A stretch of 46,452 bases of DNA from Erythrobacter donghaensis (GCF_001557325.1 NZ_LSJS01000152.1:1-46452); one strand, 5' to 3'. Shown: positions 16,230-24,740, counted from the first letter of the stretch. The notes: generated by a model from the sequence alone, not told the origin. Numbers and translations are program-made.

Positions 16230-17141
16230 TCACTGGTCGACGGTGACCTCGAAGGTGATCTGGCGATTGGTGCCCGCCGCCACGCTGCCGAGCGTGACGC
16301 TGATCCCGCTGGCGTCCGAGGCGGTGCCGGCATCGGCGTCGGCCGCGTCGGTCAGCGCACCGGCATCGAGCGCGAGCGTGCCCGGGACGTAGGTCGTGCC
16401 GGCCGGGATGGCGTCGCTCACCACGAGGTTGGCGACGCTGCCCGTGCCGCTGACGCGGGCCTCGATGGTGAAGGTCGCGATCGAGCCCGGCACCGCGCTG
16501 GTGCCGCCGAAGGGATCGCGCAGGGTGACCGACTTGACCAGCTGGACGCTCGCGACAGCCGTGTTGAGCTGGCCGCGTGCATCGGCGAGCGCGCCGGTCG
16601 AGCCGACCACCGCGTCCCCGCCGCCCTCGCCTTCCCCGGCGAAGATGGTGCCGGGCGCGCCGTTGCCGGTCGCCGCGGCCGCGGTGAGCTGGACATTGCT
16701 GGTGTCGCCGTCGGCGGCGGTGTCGGGCACGGTGACGAGCACGAACACGGTGACGCGCGCATCGGGCGCCAGCACCGGAGTGGTCAGCGGCCCGGTGAGG
16801 ATCTGGTCGACCCCCTCGTCATAGACGCCGTTGCCGTTGCTATCGATGGCAAGGCCGCGAATGGTCACGTCGAAGTCATTGCCGGCCACCGCCGCTTCGG
16901 GGGTGAGGAGGAAGGCTTCGGGGCCGTTGCCCGGGTTGGTGACTTCGAAGGTCAGCACCGCATCGCCGCGCGCCGCGCTGATCGGGCCGGTGTCGAGCGA
17001 GGTCACGGTGACATCGAGCAGTTCGTCGACGCGCACGGTGACCGTGTTCGAATCCACGCTGCGCGGCGTGCCCGCCTCTTCGAAACTGGCGGTGGCGGTG
17101 TTTTCGATCAGCGTGCCGGCGGTCACGCCCGCGGCGAGCAC
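16230..17141 (-). CDS. secreted DUF11 protein with calcium-loop motif; start region damaged
   Basis: 303 residues if started at the GTG at 17141. It is a paralogue of the 14550 gene: GVTAGTLIENTATASFEEAG at the N-terminus, DSNGNGVYDEGVD (about 100-112) as a calcium-loop motif, and a DUF11 domain ending ITFEVTVDQ. The GTG start would remove the secretion signal. The frame upstream of 17141 codes for LASIIATALLAGAATPVLA, a good hydrophobic core and cleavage region, but it contains no ATG, GTG or TTG back to its stop. An ATG at 17209 is one base out of frame. Adding one base in the run of five G at 17189-17193 would join them. See the findings. Confidence 0.7.
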   Translation of the reverse strand: MLAAGVTAGTLIENTATASFEEAGTPRSVDSNTVTVRVDELLDVTVTSLDTGPISAARGDAVLTFEVTNPGNGPEAFLLTPEAAVAGNDFDVTIRGLAIDSNGNGVYDEGVDQILTGPLTTPVLAPDARVTVFVLVTVPDTAADGDTSNVQLTAAAATGNGAPGTIFAGEGEGGGDAVVGSTGALADARGQLNTAVASVQLVKSVTLRDPFGGTSAVPGSIATFTIEARVSGTGSVANLVVSDAIPAGTTYVPGTLALDAGALTDAADADAGTASDASGISVTLGSVAAGTNRQITFEVTVDQ

Positions 17142-17209
17142 GGGGGTGGCGGCACCGGCCAGAAGGGCGGTGGCGATGATCGAGGCGAGGGGGCCGTCAA
17201 GGCGAGCAT

Positions 17210-17534
17210 GTCTGGTCGTGCTCAGGGGAACTACGGAGCAATAGTTAGTATTTCGTTAGCCATCATTTGCCGATTCCGGATCACGATCCCGCGCCATCCG
17301 GATAAGTCCCTAGGCGCAAACCGGTATCCGAACCGTTAGTGTGATTAGCTAATTCTTTGTGCGGCGACTCCCGGCCGCTCCGCGCGGAGCGCCGACGCGT
17401 GGGCGCGGGTACGGCGATTGGCAGCGGGCGCAGCCGATCCGGCGCGCCGGCTGCGGTAAGCCGCCGTCAGTCGGCCCCGTGCCCGGGGAGCGGTTCCTTG
17501 CCGCGGCGCGCGCGCACGTCGGCGGCGGTGCGGG
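17210..17534. other. intergenic region upstream of the surface cluster
   Basis: No gene is seen in these 325 bases. The half nearest the surface cluster (17240-17360) is locally AT-rich and is where a minus-strand promoter would be expected, but I cannot point to a convincing -35/-10 pair. It holds a perfect palindrome ATTAGCTAAT (17344-17353) and an inverted repeat GGATC-AC-GATCC (17278-17289). Nearer the VOC gene there is a 16-base perfect palindrome (17376-17391, CGCTCCGCGCGGAGCG), lying 3' of the VOC gene. Confidence 0.5.
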
Positions 17535-17954
17535 TCAGGTGGAGAATAGGCTCGCGGGGTCGGCGAAGGCCTTGAACTCGAGCGCGTTGCCCGAAGGATC
17601 GCGCAGGAACATCGTCGCCTGCTCGCCCGGCTGCCCCTTGAAGCGGATCGTCGGCGCGATCACGAAGTCGCAGCCCCCGGCGCGCAGCCGCTCGGCGAGC
17701 GCCTCCCAGTCGGCCATCGTCAGCACCAGCCCGAAATGGGGGACGGGCACGCCGTGGCCGTCGACATGGTTGCTCGCGCGGTCCCCTGCCTGGCCCGGCG
17801 CGAGGTGGGCGACGATCTGGTGGCCGTGGAAGTCGAAATCGACCCACTCCTCGGAGGAACGCCCTTCCGCGCAGCCCATCACCTCGCCGTAGAACCGGCG
17901 CGCGGCGGCCAGATCGTCGACCGGGAAGGCGAGGTGGAAGGGGGGGAGGGTCAT
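17535..17954 (-). CDS. VOC/glyoxalase-family protein
   Basis: 139 residues with the vicinal-oxygen-chelate fold signature: [23 protein letters not shown] at the N-terminus and [15 protein letters not shown] near the C-terminus, supplying the usual His and Glu metal ligands. The length matches a single-chain VOC protein that works as a dimer. Members range over glyoxalases, dioxygenases and resistance proteins, and the substrate cannot be told from the sequence. It is divergent from the GST gene. Confidence 0.85.
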   Translation of the reverse strand: MTLPPFHLAFPVDDLAAARRFYGEVMGCAEGRSSEEWVDFDFHGHQIVAHLAPGQAGDRASNHVDGHGVPVPHFGLVLTMADWEALAERLRAGGCDFVIAPTIRFKGQPGEQATMFLRDPSGNALEFKAFADPASLFST

Positions 17955-18065
17955 GGGCGCAAACTCCGGTGAAAGTCGATTTGCAATAGACTGTTCAGCC
18001 TCGACAGCGCCAGCCTGAATATCTAGGGCAAGCCCCGATCAGTCCTGCAGGTGGAGCAGACCGAG

Positions 18066-18728
18066 ATGAAGCTTATCATCGGCAACAAGAACTACTCGAG
18101 CTGGTCCCTGCGCGGCTGGCTCGCATTGAAGCAGTCGGGGCTCCACTTCGAGGAGCTCACCGTGCCGATCATGGGCGAGGAGTGGGATCGCCTCAAGCAG
18201 GGGATGGACGAGGTCCAGCCCTCGAGCGGCAAGGTGCCGATCCTGTGGGATGGCGATGCGGTGGTGTGGGACAGCCTCGCGATCCTCGAATACTGCGCCG
18301 ACAAGGTCGGGCGCGAGCGGTTCTGGCCCAAGGATGATGCCGCCCGCGCGATGGCGCGCGCGATGGTTGCCGAAATGCACTCGGGATACCTCTCGCTGCG
18401 CCGCGAGCTGCCGATGAACGTGCGCCGCCGGGTCGAGCTTCCGGGTGTCTCCGAGCAGACCCGGCACGACATCGTGCGCATCCTCACTCTGTGGGCCGAG
18501 GCCCGCGCGCGCCACGGCAGCGCCGGGCCCTACCTGTTCGGCACCTTCGGCGCGGCCGACATCTTCTATGCCCCGGTGGTGACGCGCTTCGTCACCTACG
18601 GCATCGGTGTCCCCGGCTTCGCGCAGGCCTATATGGAGGCGCTGCTGGGGCATGACTGGATGCGCGAATGGATCGGCGCGGCCGACGAGGAGGAATGGGT
18701 GATCGAACAATTCGAGCAGGTGGCGTGA
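18066..18728 (+). CDS. glutathione S-transferase family protein
   Basis: 220 residues. The N-terminal thioredoxin-like domain begins MKLIIGNKNYSSWSLRGWLA, a well-known GST opening with the Ser cluster at the glutathione site, and SGKVPILWDGDAVVWDSLAI gives the cis-Pro and the glutathione-contacting Asp-Ser. The all-helical C-terminal domain has FGAADIFYAPVVTRF. ATG 18066 is chosen over GTG 18051 because it begins at the conserved MKLIIGNKNYSS and has GGAG upstream. The stop shares one base with the nuclease start (TGATG). Confidence 0.88.
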   Translation: MKLIIGNKNYSSWSLRGWLALKQSGLHFEELTVPIMGEEWDRLKQGMDEVQPSSGKVPILWDGDAVVWDSLAILEYCADKVGRERFWPKDDAARAMARAMVAEMHSGYLSLRRELPMNVRRRVELPGVSEQTRHDIVRILTLWAEARARHGSAGPYLFGTFGAADIFYAPVVTRFVTYGIGVPGFAQAYMEALLGHDWMREWIGAADEEEWVIEQFEQVA

Positions 18729-19615
18729 TGCGGCGTCTACTGGGTCTCTTCGCGGTTCTGCTCGCGCTCGCGCCGGTGCCCGCGCTGGCATGGGGCGGAT
18801 ATGCCCACCGCCAGACCGCCGCGATCGCGCTCGCCAATGTCTCGCCCGAAGCGCGCGCCAAGATCGCCAGGCTGCTGGCGCGCGAGAAGGATCTCGGCAC
18901 GCCGAACTGCGCGTTGAAGACGCTCGAGGACGCCGCGGTCTGGGCCGATTGCGTGCGGGCCGAAGGGTGGCGCTGGGGCTACACCGCCGCATGGCACTAT
19001 CGCACCGCGCCGATCTGCAAGGCCTTCGACCCGCGCGCCAATTGCCCCGGCGGCAATTGCGTCACCGCGCAGATCACGCGCGCGCAGCGGGTGCTCGCCG
19101 ACGAGCGCCTGCCCGCGCCGATCCGGCTCGAGGCGCTCGCCTTCCTCGTGCATTTCGCGGGCGATGTGCACATGCCGCTCCATTCGGGCGACAATGAGGA
19201 TCGCGGCGGCAATGAGCGCGAGGCCGATTACGGGATCAAGCCGGGGCTCAACCTCCATTCGATCTGGGATGGCCCGCTCGCCGAGCGCGCGATCAGCGAT
19301 CCGGCCGATCCGGTGGTGCGGCGCTACACGTCGGAAGAGCGCGCCGAGCTGGCGGGCGGCACCCCCGACGATTGGGGCCGCGAGAGCTGGGAGATCGCGC
19401 GCAGCTTCGTCTATCCCACCGCCTTCGACACCGATAATCTGTGCGACGGTAGCCTGCCAGCCAAGGCCGCGCTCAGCCAGGAAGACATCGTCCGCGGCGT
19501 GCCGATTGCGCGGCGGCGGGTGGTGCAGGCGGGCCTCAGGATCGCGGGGCTGATCGAGGCGGCGTTCCAGCCCGGCCCGCTGGTGCCGGACGAGCCGCGA
19601 AGGCGGCGGCGCTAG
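18728..19615 (+). CDS. secreted S1/P1-type nuclease
   Basis: 295 residues. A signal peptide ends at ALA, leaving the invariant mature Trp (residue 22, WGGYAHRQTAAIA), whose amino group is a zinc ligand in S1/P1 nucleases. Other zinc ligands fall in AWHY, FLVHFAGDVHMPLH, and the GDNEDRGGNE and LNLHSIWD boxes. These proteins degrade single-stranded DNA and RNA outside the cytoplasm. The start overlaps the GST stop. The 3' end is convergent with the cupin gene, the two stops sharing a palindromic CTAG. Confidence 0.9.
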   Translation: MRRLLGLFAVLLALAPVPALAWGGYAHRQTAAIALANVSPEARAKIARLLAREKDLGTPNCALKTLEDAAVWADCVRAEGWRWGYTAAWHYRTAPICKAFDPRANCPGGNCVTAQITRAQRVLADERLPAPIRLEALAFLVHFAGDVHMPLHSGDNEDRGGNEREADYGIKPGLNLHSIWDGPLAERAISDPADPVVRRYTSEERAELAGGTPDDWGRESWEIARSFVYPTAFDTDNLCDGSLPAKAALSQEDIVRGVPIARRRVVQAGLRIAGLIEAAFQPGPLVPDEPRRRRR

Positions 19616-20079
19616 GGCGTGCGGCGCGCGGCGTAGCGGGTGCCGTCCTTGCGGGCATAGCCGTCTGCGTCGAACACCATGTCGATATCGTGATACGCGC
19701 CGCTGTCCGCCTGGCGGTCTCCGGCGCTGATGGCGACGAAGACGCAAGGCGCGTCCGAGCGGTTGTGGAGGTGGTGTCCATTGGCCTCCCCCGCCGGGAA
19801 GGCGAGCACGTCGCCCGGACCGACCGGGGTCTCGCCGTGGTCGTCGATCAGCACCGCTTCGCCCGCCAGCATCACCACCAGCTCGTCCTCCGCACGGTGC
19901 CAGTGACGCTGCGAGGAGAAGGCGCCCGGCAAGAGCGTCACATGGCTCGCGCCCATCCGGGTGAGGCCGCTGGCAGGCGCGAGGCGGCGATACCAGCGCC
20001 CCTCCACCGCAGCATCGAAGGGCGCGGGGTATCCGGTCGCATTGGTCTGGGGAATCGCGGCAAGATCGAGCTTGGGCAT
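19612..20079 (-). CDS. cupin-domain protein
   Basis: 155 residues. The cupin motif 1 is HWHRAEDELVVMLAGEAVL and motif 2 is GDVLAFPAGEANGHHLHN, so three or four His/Glu metal ligands are present. The ATG at 20079 is preferred over a TTG at 20088 because AGGAG lies nine bases upstream of it. It is divergent from dapE by 26 bases. Cupins of this small type are often metal-dependent isomerases or dioxygenases; the reaction is unknown. Confidence 0.85.
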   Translation of the reverse strand: MPKLDLAAIPQTNATGYPAPFDAAVEGRWYRRLAPASGLTRMGASHVTLLPGAFSSQRHWHRAEDELVVMLAGEAVLIDDHGETPVGPGDVLAFPAGEANGHHLHNRSDAPCVFVAISAGDRQADSGAYHDIDMVFDADGYARKDGTRYAARRTP

Positions 20080-20105
20080 CGGCGGCAACTCCTGCTAGGC
20101 CTCGG

Positions 20106-21263
20106 ATGATGCTCGACCCGCTCGATATTGCCAAGCGCCTGATCGCCGCGCCTTCGGTTACCCCTGCAACGGGCGCGGTGTTCACCGAGCTCGAGGCGAT
20201 GCTGGTGCCGCTGGGCTTTGCCGTCCACCGCTTCACCCGGGGCGAGGGGCCCGAAGGCTCGGAGGAAGCGCCGGTCGAGAACCTCTTCGCAATCCGGCCC
20301 GGCCCCGAAGGATCGCGGCACTTCGCCTTCGCCGGGCACCTCGACGTGGTGCCGCCGGGGGATGGCTGGGCGTCCGACCCCTTCACCCCGCAGGTGCGCG
20401 GCGAGCTGCTCCACGGGCGCGGCGCGGTCGACATGAAGGGCGCAATCGCCGCGATGGTCGCCGCGGTGGCCGAGGTGCCGCAGGACGCCGGCACGCTCAG
20501 CTTCATCATCACCGGCGACGAGGAAGGCCCCGCGCTCCACGGCACCCGCGCGCTGATCGACCACATGGCCGCAGAGGGCATCCAGCCCGACCTGTGCCTC
20601 GTCGGCGAGCCGACCTCGGTCCACCGCCTGGGCGACATGGTCAAAATCGGCCGCCGCGGCTCGGTCAACATCTTCATCACGGTCGAGGGCACGCAGGGCC
20701 ACGTCGCCTACCCGCACCTCGCCGACAACCCGCTGCCGCGGCTGGTCGCGATCCTCGCCGAACTCGACGCGCTGACGCTCGACACCGGCACAAGGTGGTT
20801 CCAGCCGTCGAACCTCGAGATCACCGAGATCGCCGCCCTCAACAAGGCGCACAACGTCATCCCCGCGCGTGGAGAGGCGCGCATCTCGATCCGCTTCAAC
20901 GACCTCCACACCGGCCACAGCCTGTCCGAACGGGTCTACGCCATCGCCGAAAAGCACGGCGGCCGTGCGCGGCCTGTCATCTCGGGCGAGCCTTTCCTGA
21001 CCGAGCCGGGCGCCTTCTCCAGGCTGGTCAGCGATGCGGTCGCGGCGGAAACCGGGGTGGCGCCGGAACTTTCCACCACCGGCGGGACTTCCGATGCGCG
21101 CTTTCTTCGCAGTGTCTGCCCGGTGATCGAGTTCGGCCTGTGCAATGCGACCATGCACAAGCGCGACGAGGCGGTTGCGATCCCCGATCTTGCCGCCCTT
21201 GCGCGCATCTATGCCCGCATCACCCGAGCTGCGCTGGCGCTTGACGAGGAGCTGAAGGAGTAA
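20106..21263 (+). CDS. dapE: succinyl-diaminopimelate desuccinylase
   Basis: 385 residues of an M20-type di-zinc amidohydrolase. Zinc-site boxes: FAGHLDVVPPGDGW (His, Asp), HGRGAVDMKGAIAAM (bridging Asp), GDEEGPALHGT (Glu base and ligand), LVGEPTS (Glu) and CNATMHK (His). It removes succinate from N-succinyl-LL-2,6-diaminopimelate in the lysine and peptidoglycan-precursor pathway. dapB of the same pathway lies about 6 kb downstream on the other strand. The length is normal. Confidence 0.95.
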   Translation: MMLDPLDIAKRLIAAPSVTPATGAVFTELEAMLVPLGFAVHRFTRGEGPEGSEEAPVENLFAIRPGPEGSRHFAFAGHLDVVPPGDGWASDPFTPQVRGELLHGRGAVDMKGAIAAMVAAVAEVPQDAGTLSFIITGDEEGPALHGTRALIDHMAAEGIQPDLCLVGEPTSVHRLGDMVKIGRRGSVNIFITVEGTQGHVAYPHLADNPLPRLVAILAELDALTLDTGTRWFQPSNLEITEIAALNKAHNVIPARGEARISIRFNDLHTGHSLSERVYAIAEKHGGRARPVISGEPFLTEPGAFSRLVSDAVAAETGVAPELSTTGGTSDARFLRSVCPVIEFGLCNATMHKRDEAVAIPDLAALARIYARITRAALALDEELKE

Positions 21264-21267
21264 GGTT

Positions 21268-22503
21268 GTGTCGTTCTGGTTTCGGGTTCCCCTGTGGCAG
21301 CGGGTGATAGCTGCCCTGATCCTCGGCATCATCGCCGGACGATTGTGGGGGCCTGAAGCGGAAAGCATAAAGATCATCGGCGATGTCTTCATCGCTTTCA
21401 TCAAGATGCTGGTGGTGCCGCTGATCTTCTTCAGCCTCGTCGCCGGGGTCGCCAGCATCGGCGACCTGAGGAAGCTCGGCGCGGTCGGGTGGCGCGCGAT
21501 GCTGCTGTTCGTGGTGACCGGGCAGATCTCGGTGTGGCTGGGCCTCGGCCTCGGCACCGTGATCGGGCCGGGCTTCGGGGTCGACACCTCGGGGATCGAT
21601 ATGGGCGCGGCCCCTCCTCCCAACGAGACGACCTGGCGCGACATGGTGCTCGGCATGATCCCGCAGAGCCCGGTGCAGGTCATGGCCGACGTCAACGTGC
21701 TGCCGCTGATCGTCTTCTCGCTGCTGATCGGGATCGGCATCCTGATGGCCGAGAAGGATGGCGCGCCGGTGCTGCGAATCTTCGAGAGCGGCAGCGTGGT
21801 GATGCAGAAGGTCACGATGATCGTGATGGAACTCACCCCCTTCGGCGTCTTCGCGCTGATGGCCTGGGTGGCGGGCACATTGGGATTCGATGCGCTGACC
21901 GCGCTCGGCAAGCTGGTGTTCCTGAACTATCTCGGCTGCGCGCTGATCATTGCGCTGATCTATGGCGGGATGCTGAAGCTGGTCGCGCGCCAGCCGCTGA
22001 TCGGCTTCTTCCGCGGGATCGTCGATGCGATGGCGGTGAGCTATTCCACCGCCAGCTCCAACGCCACCCTGCCGGTCACCCTGCGCTGTGCCGAGCGCAA
22101 CCTCGGCGTCTCCAATTCCGTGGCGAGCTTCGTCATAAGCCTCGGCGCGACGATCAACATGAACGGCACGGCGATGTATCTCGGCCTTGCCACGCTGTTC
22201 GGGGCGCAGATCTTCGGGGTGGACCTCAGCTGGGCCGATTACGGCATGATCGCGCTGCTCGGCACGCTGGGCGCAGTGGGCGCGGCGGGCATCCCGGGGG
22301 CGGGCCTCATCATGATGGCGCTGGTGTTCGGCGCGGTCGACGTGCCGCTGGAAACCATCGCCTTCGTCGCCGGGGTCGACCGGATCATGGACATGATGCG
22401 CACCACCACCAACGTAACGGGCGACGCCGCGGTCGCGGTAACCGTGGCCAGCCTGACGGGCGAGATTGACACGGCCGAGCTGGTCAGCGCAGACGATATC
22501 TGA
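21268..22503 (+). CDS. dicarboxylate/amino-acid:cation symporter (DAACS), copy 1
   Basis: 411 residues of the glutamate-transporter fold, starting at GTG with GGAG upstream, four bases after dapE. HP1 carries YSTASSNATLP, TM7 has NMNGTAMY, HP2 has IPGAGLIMMAL, and TM8 has DMMRTTTNVTGDAA. The TM8 Asp, Arg, Thr, Asn and final Asp are the residues that bind substrate and sodium in the archaeal homologue, so this copy looks sodium-coupled and specific for acidic substrates. Eight-span topology fits. Confidence 0.9.
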   Translation: MSFWFRVPLWQRVIAALILGIIAGRLWGPEAESIKIIGDVFIAFIKMLVVPLIFFSLVAGVASIGDLRKLGAVGWRAMLLFVVTGQISVWLGLGLGTVIGPGFGVDTSGIDMGAAPPPNETTWRDMVLGMIPQSPVQVMADVNVLPLIVFSLLIGIGILMAEKDGAPVLRIFESGSVVMQKVTMIVMELTPFGVFALMAWVAGTLGFDALTALGKLVFLNYLGCALIIALIYGGMLKLVARQPLIGFFRGIVDAMAVSYSTASSNATLPVTLRCAERNLGVSNSVASFVISLGATINMNGTAMYLGLATLFGAQIFGVDLSWADYGMIALLGTLGAVGAAGIPGAGLIMMALVFGAVDVPLETIAFVAGVDRIMDMMRTTTNVTGDAAVAVTVASLTGEIDTAELVSADDI

Positions 22504-22554
22504 GCAGCCGTTCCCCGGGGCATCGCGCTGCGATTCTAGGGGAAACCGACAGGG

Positions 22555-23889
22555 ATGGACCGCAAGCTTACCCTCTATATCCTGGCCGGCATGGTGCTGG
22601 GCGTGATCGTAGGCCAGGTGCTCAACCAGAGCCTGCCCGCGGACGTGATCAAGGATCAGATCGCGCCGTGGTTCAAGCTGATGAGCGACATCTTCCTGAA
22701 CCTCATCAAGATGCTGGTTGCCCCGCTGGTGCTCTCGACCATCGTCGTCGGCATCGCCCACATGGGCGACAGCGCCGCATTGGGCCGCATCGGCGTGCGC
22801 GCGCTGACGTGGTTCATCACCGCTTCGCTGATCTCGATCGGCCTCGGCCTCGTGCTGGTGAACATCTTCCAGCCCGGCATCGGCGCGCCGATCCCCGATG
22901 TCGCCGCCGCCACCGCCGCGGTGGGCGAGGTAAAGGAGCTGAAGGCGACCGACTTCATCCTCTCGATCTTCCCTAAGAACGCGGTCGAGGCGCTGGCGAC
23001 CAACAACATCCTGCAGATCCTCGTCTTCTCGATCTTTGCGGGCGTCGCCTTGTCGGCCATCGGCGAGCGCGGCCATGCGCTGGTCAAGGGCGCGGATGCG
23101 CTCGCGGAGATGATGCTGCAGGTCACCGGCTACGTCATGCGCTACGCCCCCGTCGCGGTGTTCGGCGCGCTCGCCAACGTGGTCGCGGCGAGTGGCCTTG
23201 CGATCCTCGGCACCTACCTCACGCTCTTGACAGAGTTCTACTTTTCGCTGGTGCTGCTGTGGGTGTTGCTGCTCTCTGCGGGCGCGGTGTTCCTTGGGCG
23301 CCGGACATGGACGCTGATCCGCTACATCCGCCAGCCGCTGATGATCGCCTTTTCGACCGCCTCGTCGGAAGCGGCGCTCCCCAAGCTGTTCGAGCAGCTC
23401 GACCGCTTCGGCGTGCCGCGCCGGATTTCGGGCTTCATGCTGCCGCTGGGCTATTCGTTCAATCTCGACGGCTCGATGATGTACATGAGCTTCGCGACGA
23501 TCTTCATCGCGCAGGCCTATGGCATCGATCTCTCTATCGGCACGCAGATCATGATCCTGCTGACGCTGATGATCTCCTCCAAGGGCATCGCCGCGGTGCC
23601 GCGCGCGTCGCTGGTGGTCATCACCGGCACGCTGGCGATGTTCGGGCTTCCCGTGGAGGGCGTCGCGATCATCCTCGCCATCGACCAGTTCCTCGACATG
23701 GGCCGCACCGCGACCAACGTCGTTGGCAACGCGGTGGCGACCGCGGTGATCACCAAGTGGGAGGGGATGCTCGAGGTCGAGGAGCCCGACTACGTCGATC
23801 ACCCCCATGCTCCCGCCCATACCGCTGCCGACGGCCGCGCGGGGCTGGAGCTCGATCCGAGCAATTTTGAAGACGCGGGGCGCGGCTGA
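22555..23889 (+). CDS. dicarboxylate/amino-acid:cation symporter (DAACS), copy 2
   Basis: 444 residues, same family and orientation as the gene 51 bases upstream. The key segments are FSTASSEAALPK, FNLDGSMMYM, SSKGIAAVPRASLVV and LDMGRTATNVVGNAVAT. In TM8 the final cation-ligand Asp of copy 1 is Asn here (VVGN against VTGD), as in C4-dicarboxylate or proton-coupled relatives. A polar His-rich tail follows the last span. The two copies probably differ in coupling ion or substrate rather than being a recent duplication. Confidence 0.9.
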   Translation: MDRKLTLYILAGMVLGVIVGQVLNQSLPADVIKDQIAPWFKLMSDIFLNLIKMLVAPLVLSTIVVGIAHMGDSAALGRIGVRALTWFITASLISIGLGLVLVNIFQPGIGAPIPDVAAATAAVGEVKELKATDFILSIFPKNAVEALATNNILQILVFSIFAGVALSAIGERGHALVKGADALAEMMLQVTGYVMRYAPVAVFGALANVVAASGLAILGTYLTLLTEFYFSLVLLWVLLLSAGAVFLGRRTWTLIRYIRQPLMIAFSTASSEAALPKLFEQLDRFGVPRRISGFMLPLGYSFNLDGSMMYMSFATIFIAQAYGIDLSIGTQIMILLTLMISSKGIAAVPRASLVVITGTLAMFGLPVEGVAIILAIDQFLDMGRTATNVVGNAVATAVITKWEGMLEVEEPDYVDHPHAPAHTAADGRAGLELDPSNFEDAGRG

Positions 23890-23902
23890 GGAGACCAGTG
23901 CA

Positions 23903-24301
23903 ATGACGCTCAAGTGCAAGTGCGGCGCTGTAACGCTCGAGGTCGCTCGCAAACCCGACTTCATTCATGATTGCAACTGCACGCTCTGCACGGGCGCGGT
24001 GGCGCGCTGGGGCTATTATCATCCGGGCGAGGTGGCCGTTGACGGGGTCACTTGCGGCCATCGCCGCACCGACAAGCCGAGCGCGGCGGCCGAAGTTCAT
24101 GCGTGTCCGGCTTGCGCGGCGACCACCCATTTCGTGATGACCGAAGCGGCAATCGCGCAGCACGGCAATATGATGATGGGGGTCAACATGTGGCTGGCGG
24201 ACCCGGTCGATCTCGCCGGGGTCGAGGTGCGCTATCCTGACGGTCTTGCCTGGAGCGGGCAGGGCGAATGGGACTATGTGCGCGAGGCGACTGTGCTCTA
24301 G
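23903..24301 (+). CDS. GFA-family (CENP-V/GFA fold) zinc protein
   Basis: 132 residues. The Cys pairs CKCGAVTLEV, CNCTLC and ACPAC are the zinc-binding pattern of the GFA/CENP-V fold. ATG 23903 has GAGGAG upstream. It begins 13 bases after the second symporter and may be co-transcribed. Members include a glutathione-dependent formaldehyde-related protein, but most have no tested activity. Confidence 0.88.
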   Translation: MTLKCKCGAVTLEVARKPDFIHDCNCTLCTGAVARWGYYHPGEVAVDGVTCGHRRTDKPSAAAEVHACPACAATTHFVMTEAAIAQHGNMMMGVNMWLADPVDLAGVEVRYPDGLAWSGQGEWDYVREATVL

Positions 24302-24326
24302 GGCTGTCCGGTCGCAGCCGCTCCCG

Positions 24327-24740
24327 TCACTCCTTCACATACTCCACCGGCACGAACTCGCCCAGCGAGCACCCCGCGCCGCGTTGCAGCGTGCCGCCGA
24401 TGTTCTGGAGCGCATAGACGATCTGCTGCGTGCACAGCTGGTTGATCGAGGTCTCGTAGGTGATCGCGCGGTCCCATTCGAGGCCGGGGCAGCGCGCCGG
24501 GAGCGTGCTGCGGTAGACCTTTCCGCCCACCATCTCGAAGTCGATCACCCGGTCGGAGCGCACCACGGTGTTGCGCACCTGCGAGCGGTCGATGCAGTTC
24601 TGACCGGGGCCCTTCACGGTCGCGGCGGGCGCGGCGTCGAGCGCGGCCTGGGTGCGCGCGGCCTCGGCGGCGGGGTCGGAGGCGCAGGCGCCCAGCATCA
24701 GCAGCGGCAGGGGGGCGAGCGCGAGCAAACGGGCGGTCAT
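24327..24740 (-). CDS. putative lipoprotein of unknown function
   Basis: 137 residues. The N-terminus MTARLLALAPLPLLMLGACA is a lipoprotein signal with lipobox LGAC, so the mature protein should be lipidated on the Cys near residue 19. The mature part has four further Cys residues (NCIDRSQ, ARCPGLEW, QLCTQQ, GCSLGEF), enough for two disulfides, and no known domain. It is last in a run of minus-strand genes from dapB. Function unknown. Confidence 0.75.
   Translation of the reverse strand: MTARLLALAPLPLLMLGACASDPAAEAARTQAALDAAPAATVKGPGQNCIDRSQVRNTVVRSDRVIDFEMVGGKVYRSTLPARCPGLEWDRAITYETSINQLCTQQIVYALQNIGGTLQRGAGCSLGEFVPVEYVKE

Noticed and set aside
17376..17391. A 16-base perfect palindrome as a regulator operator or terminator
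   Set aside because: It lies downstream of the VOC gene, lacks a T tract, and is far from the surface-cluster start, so no role can be supported; it is listed only under the intergenic region.
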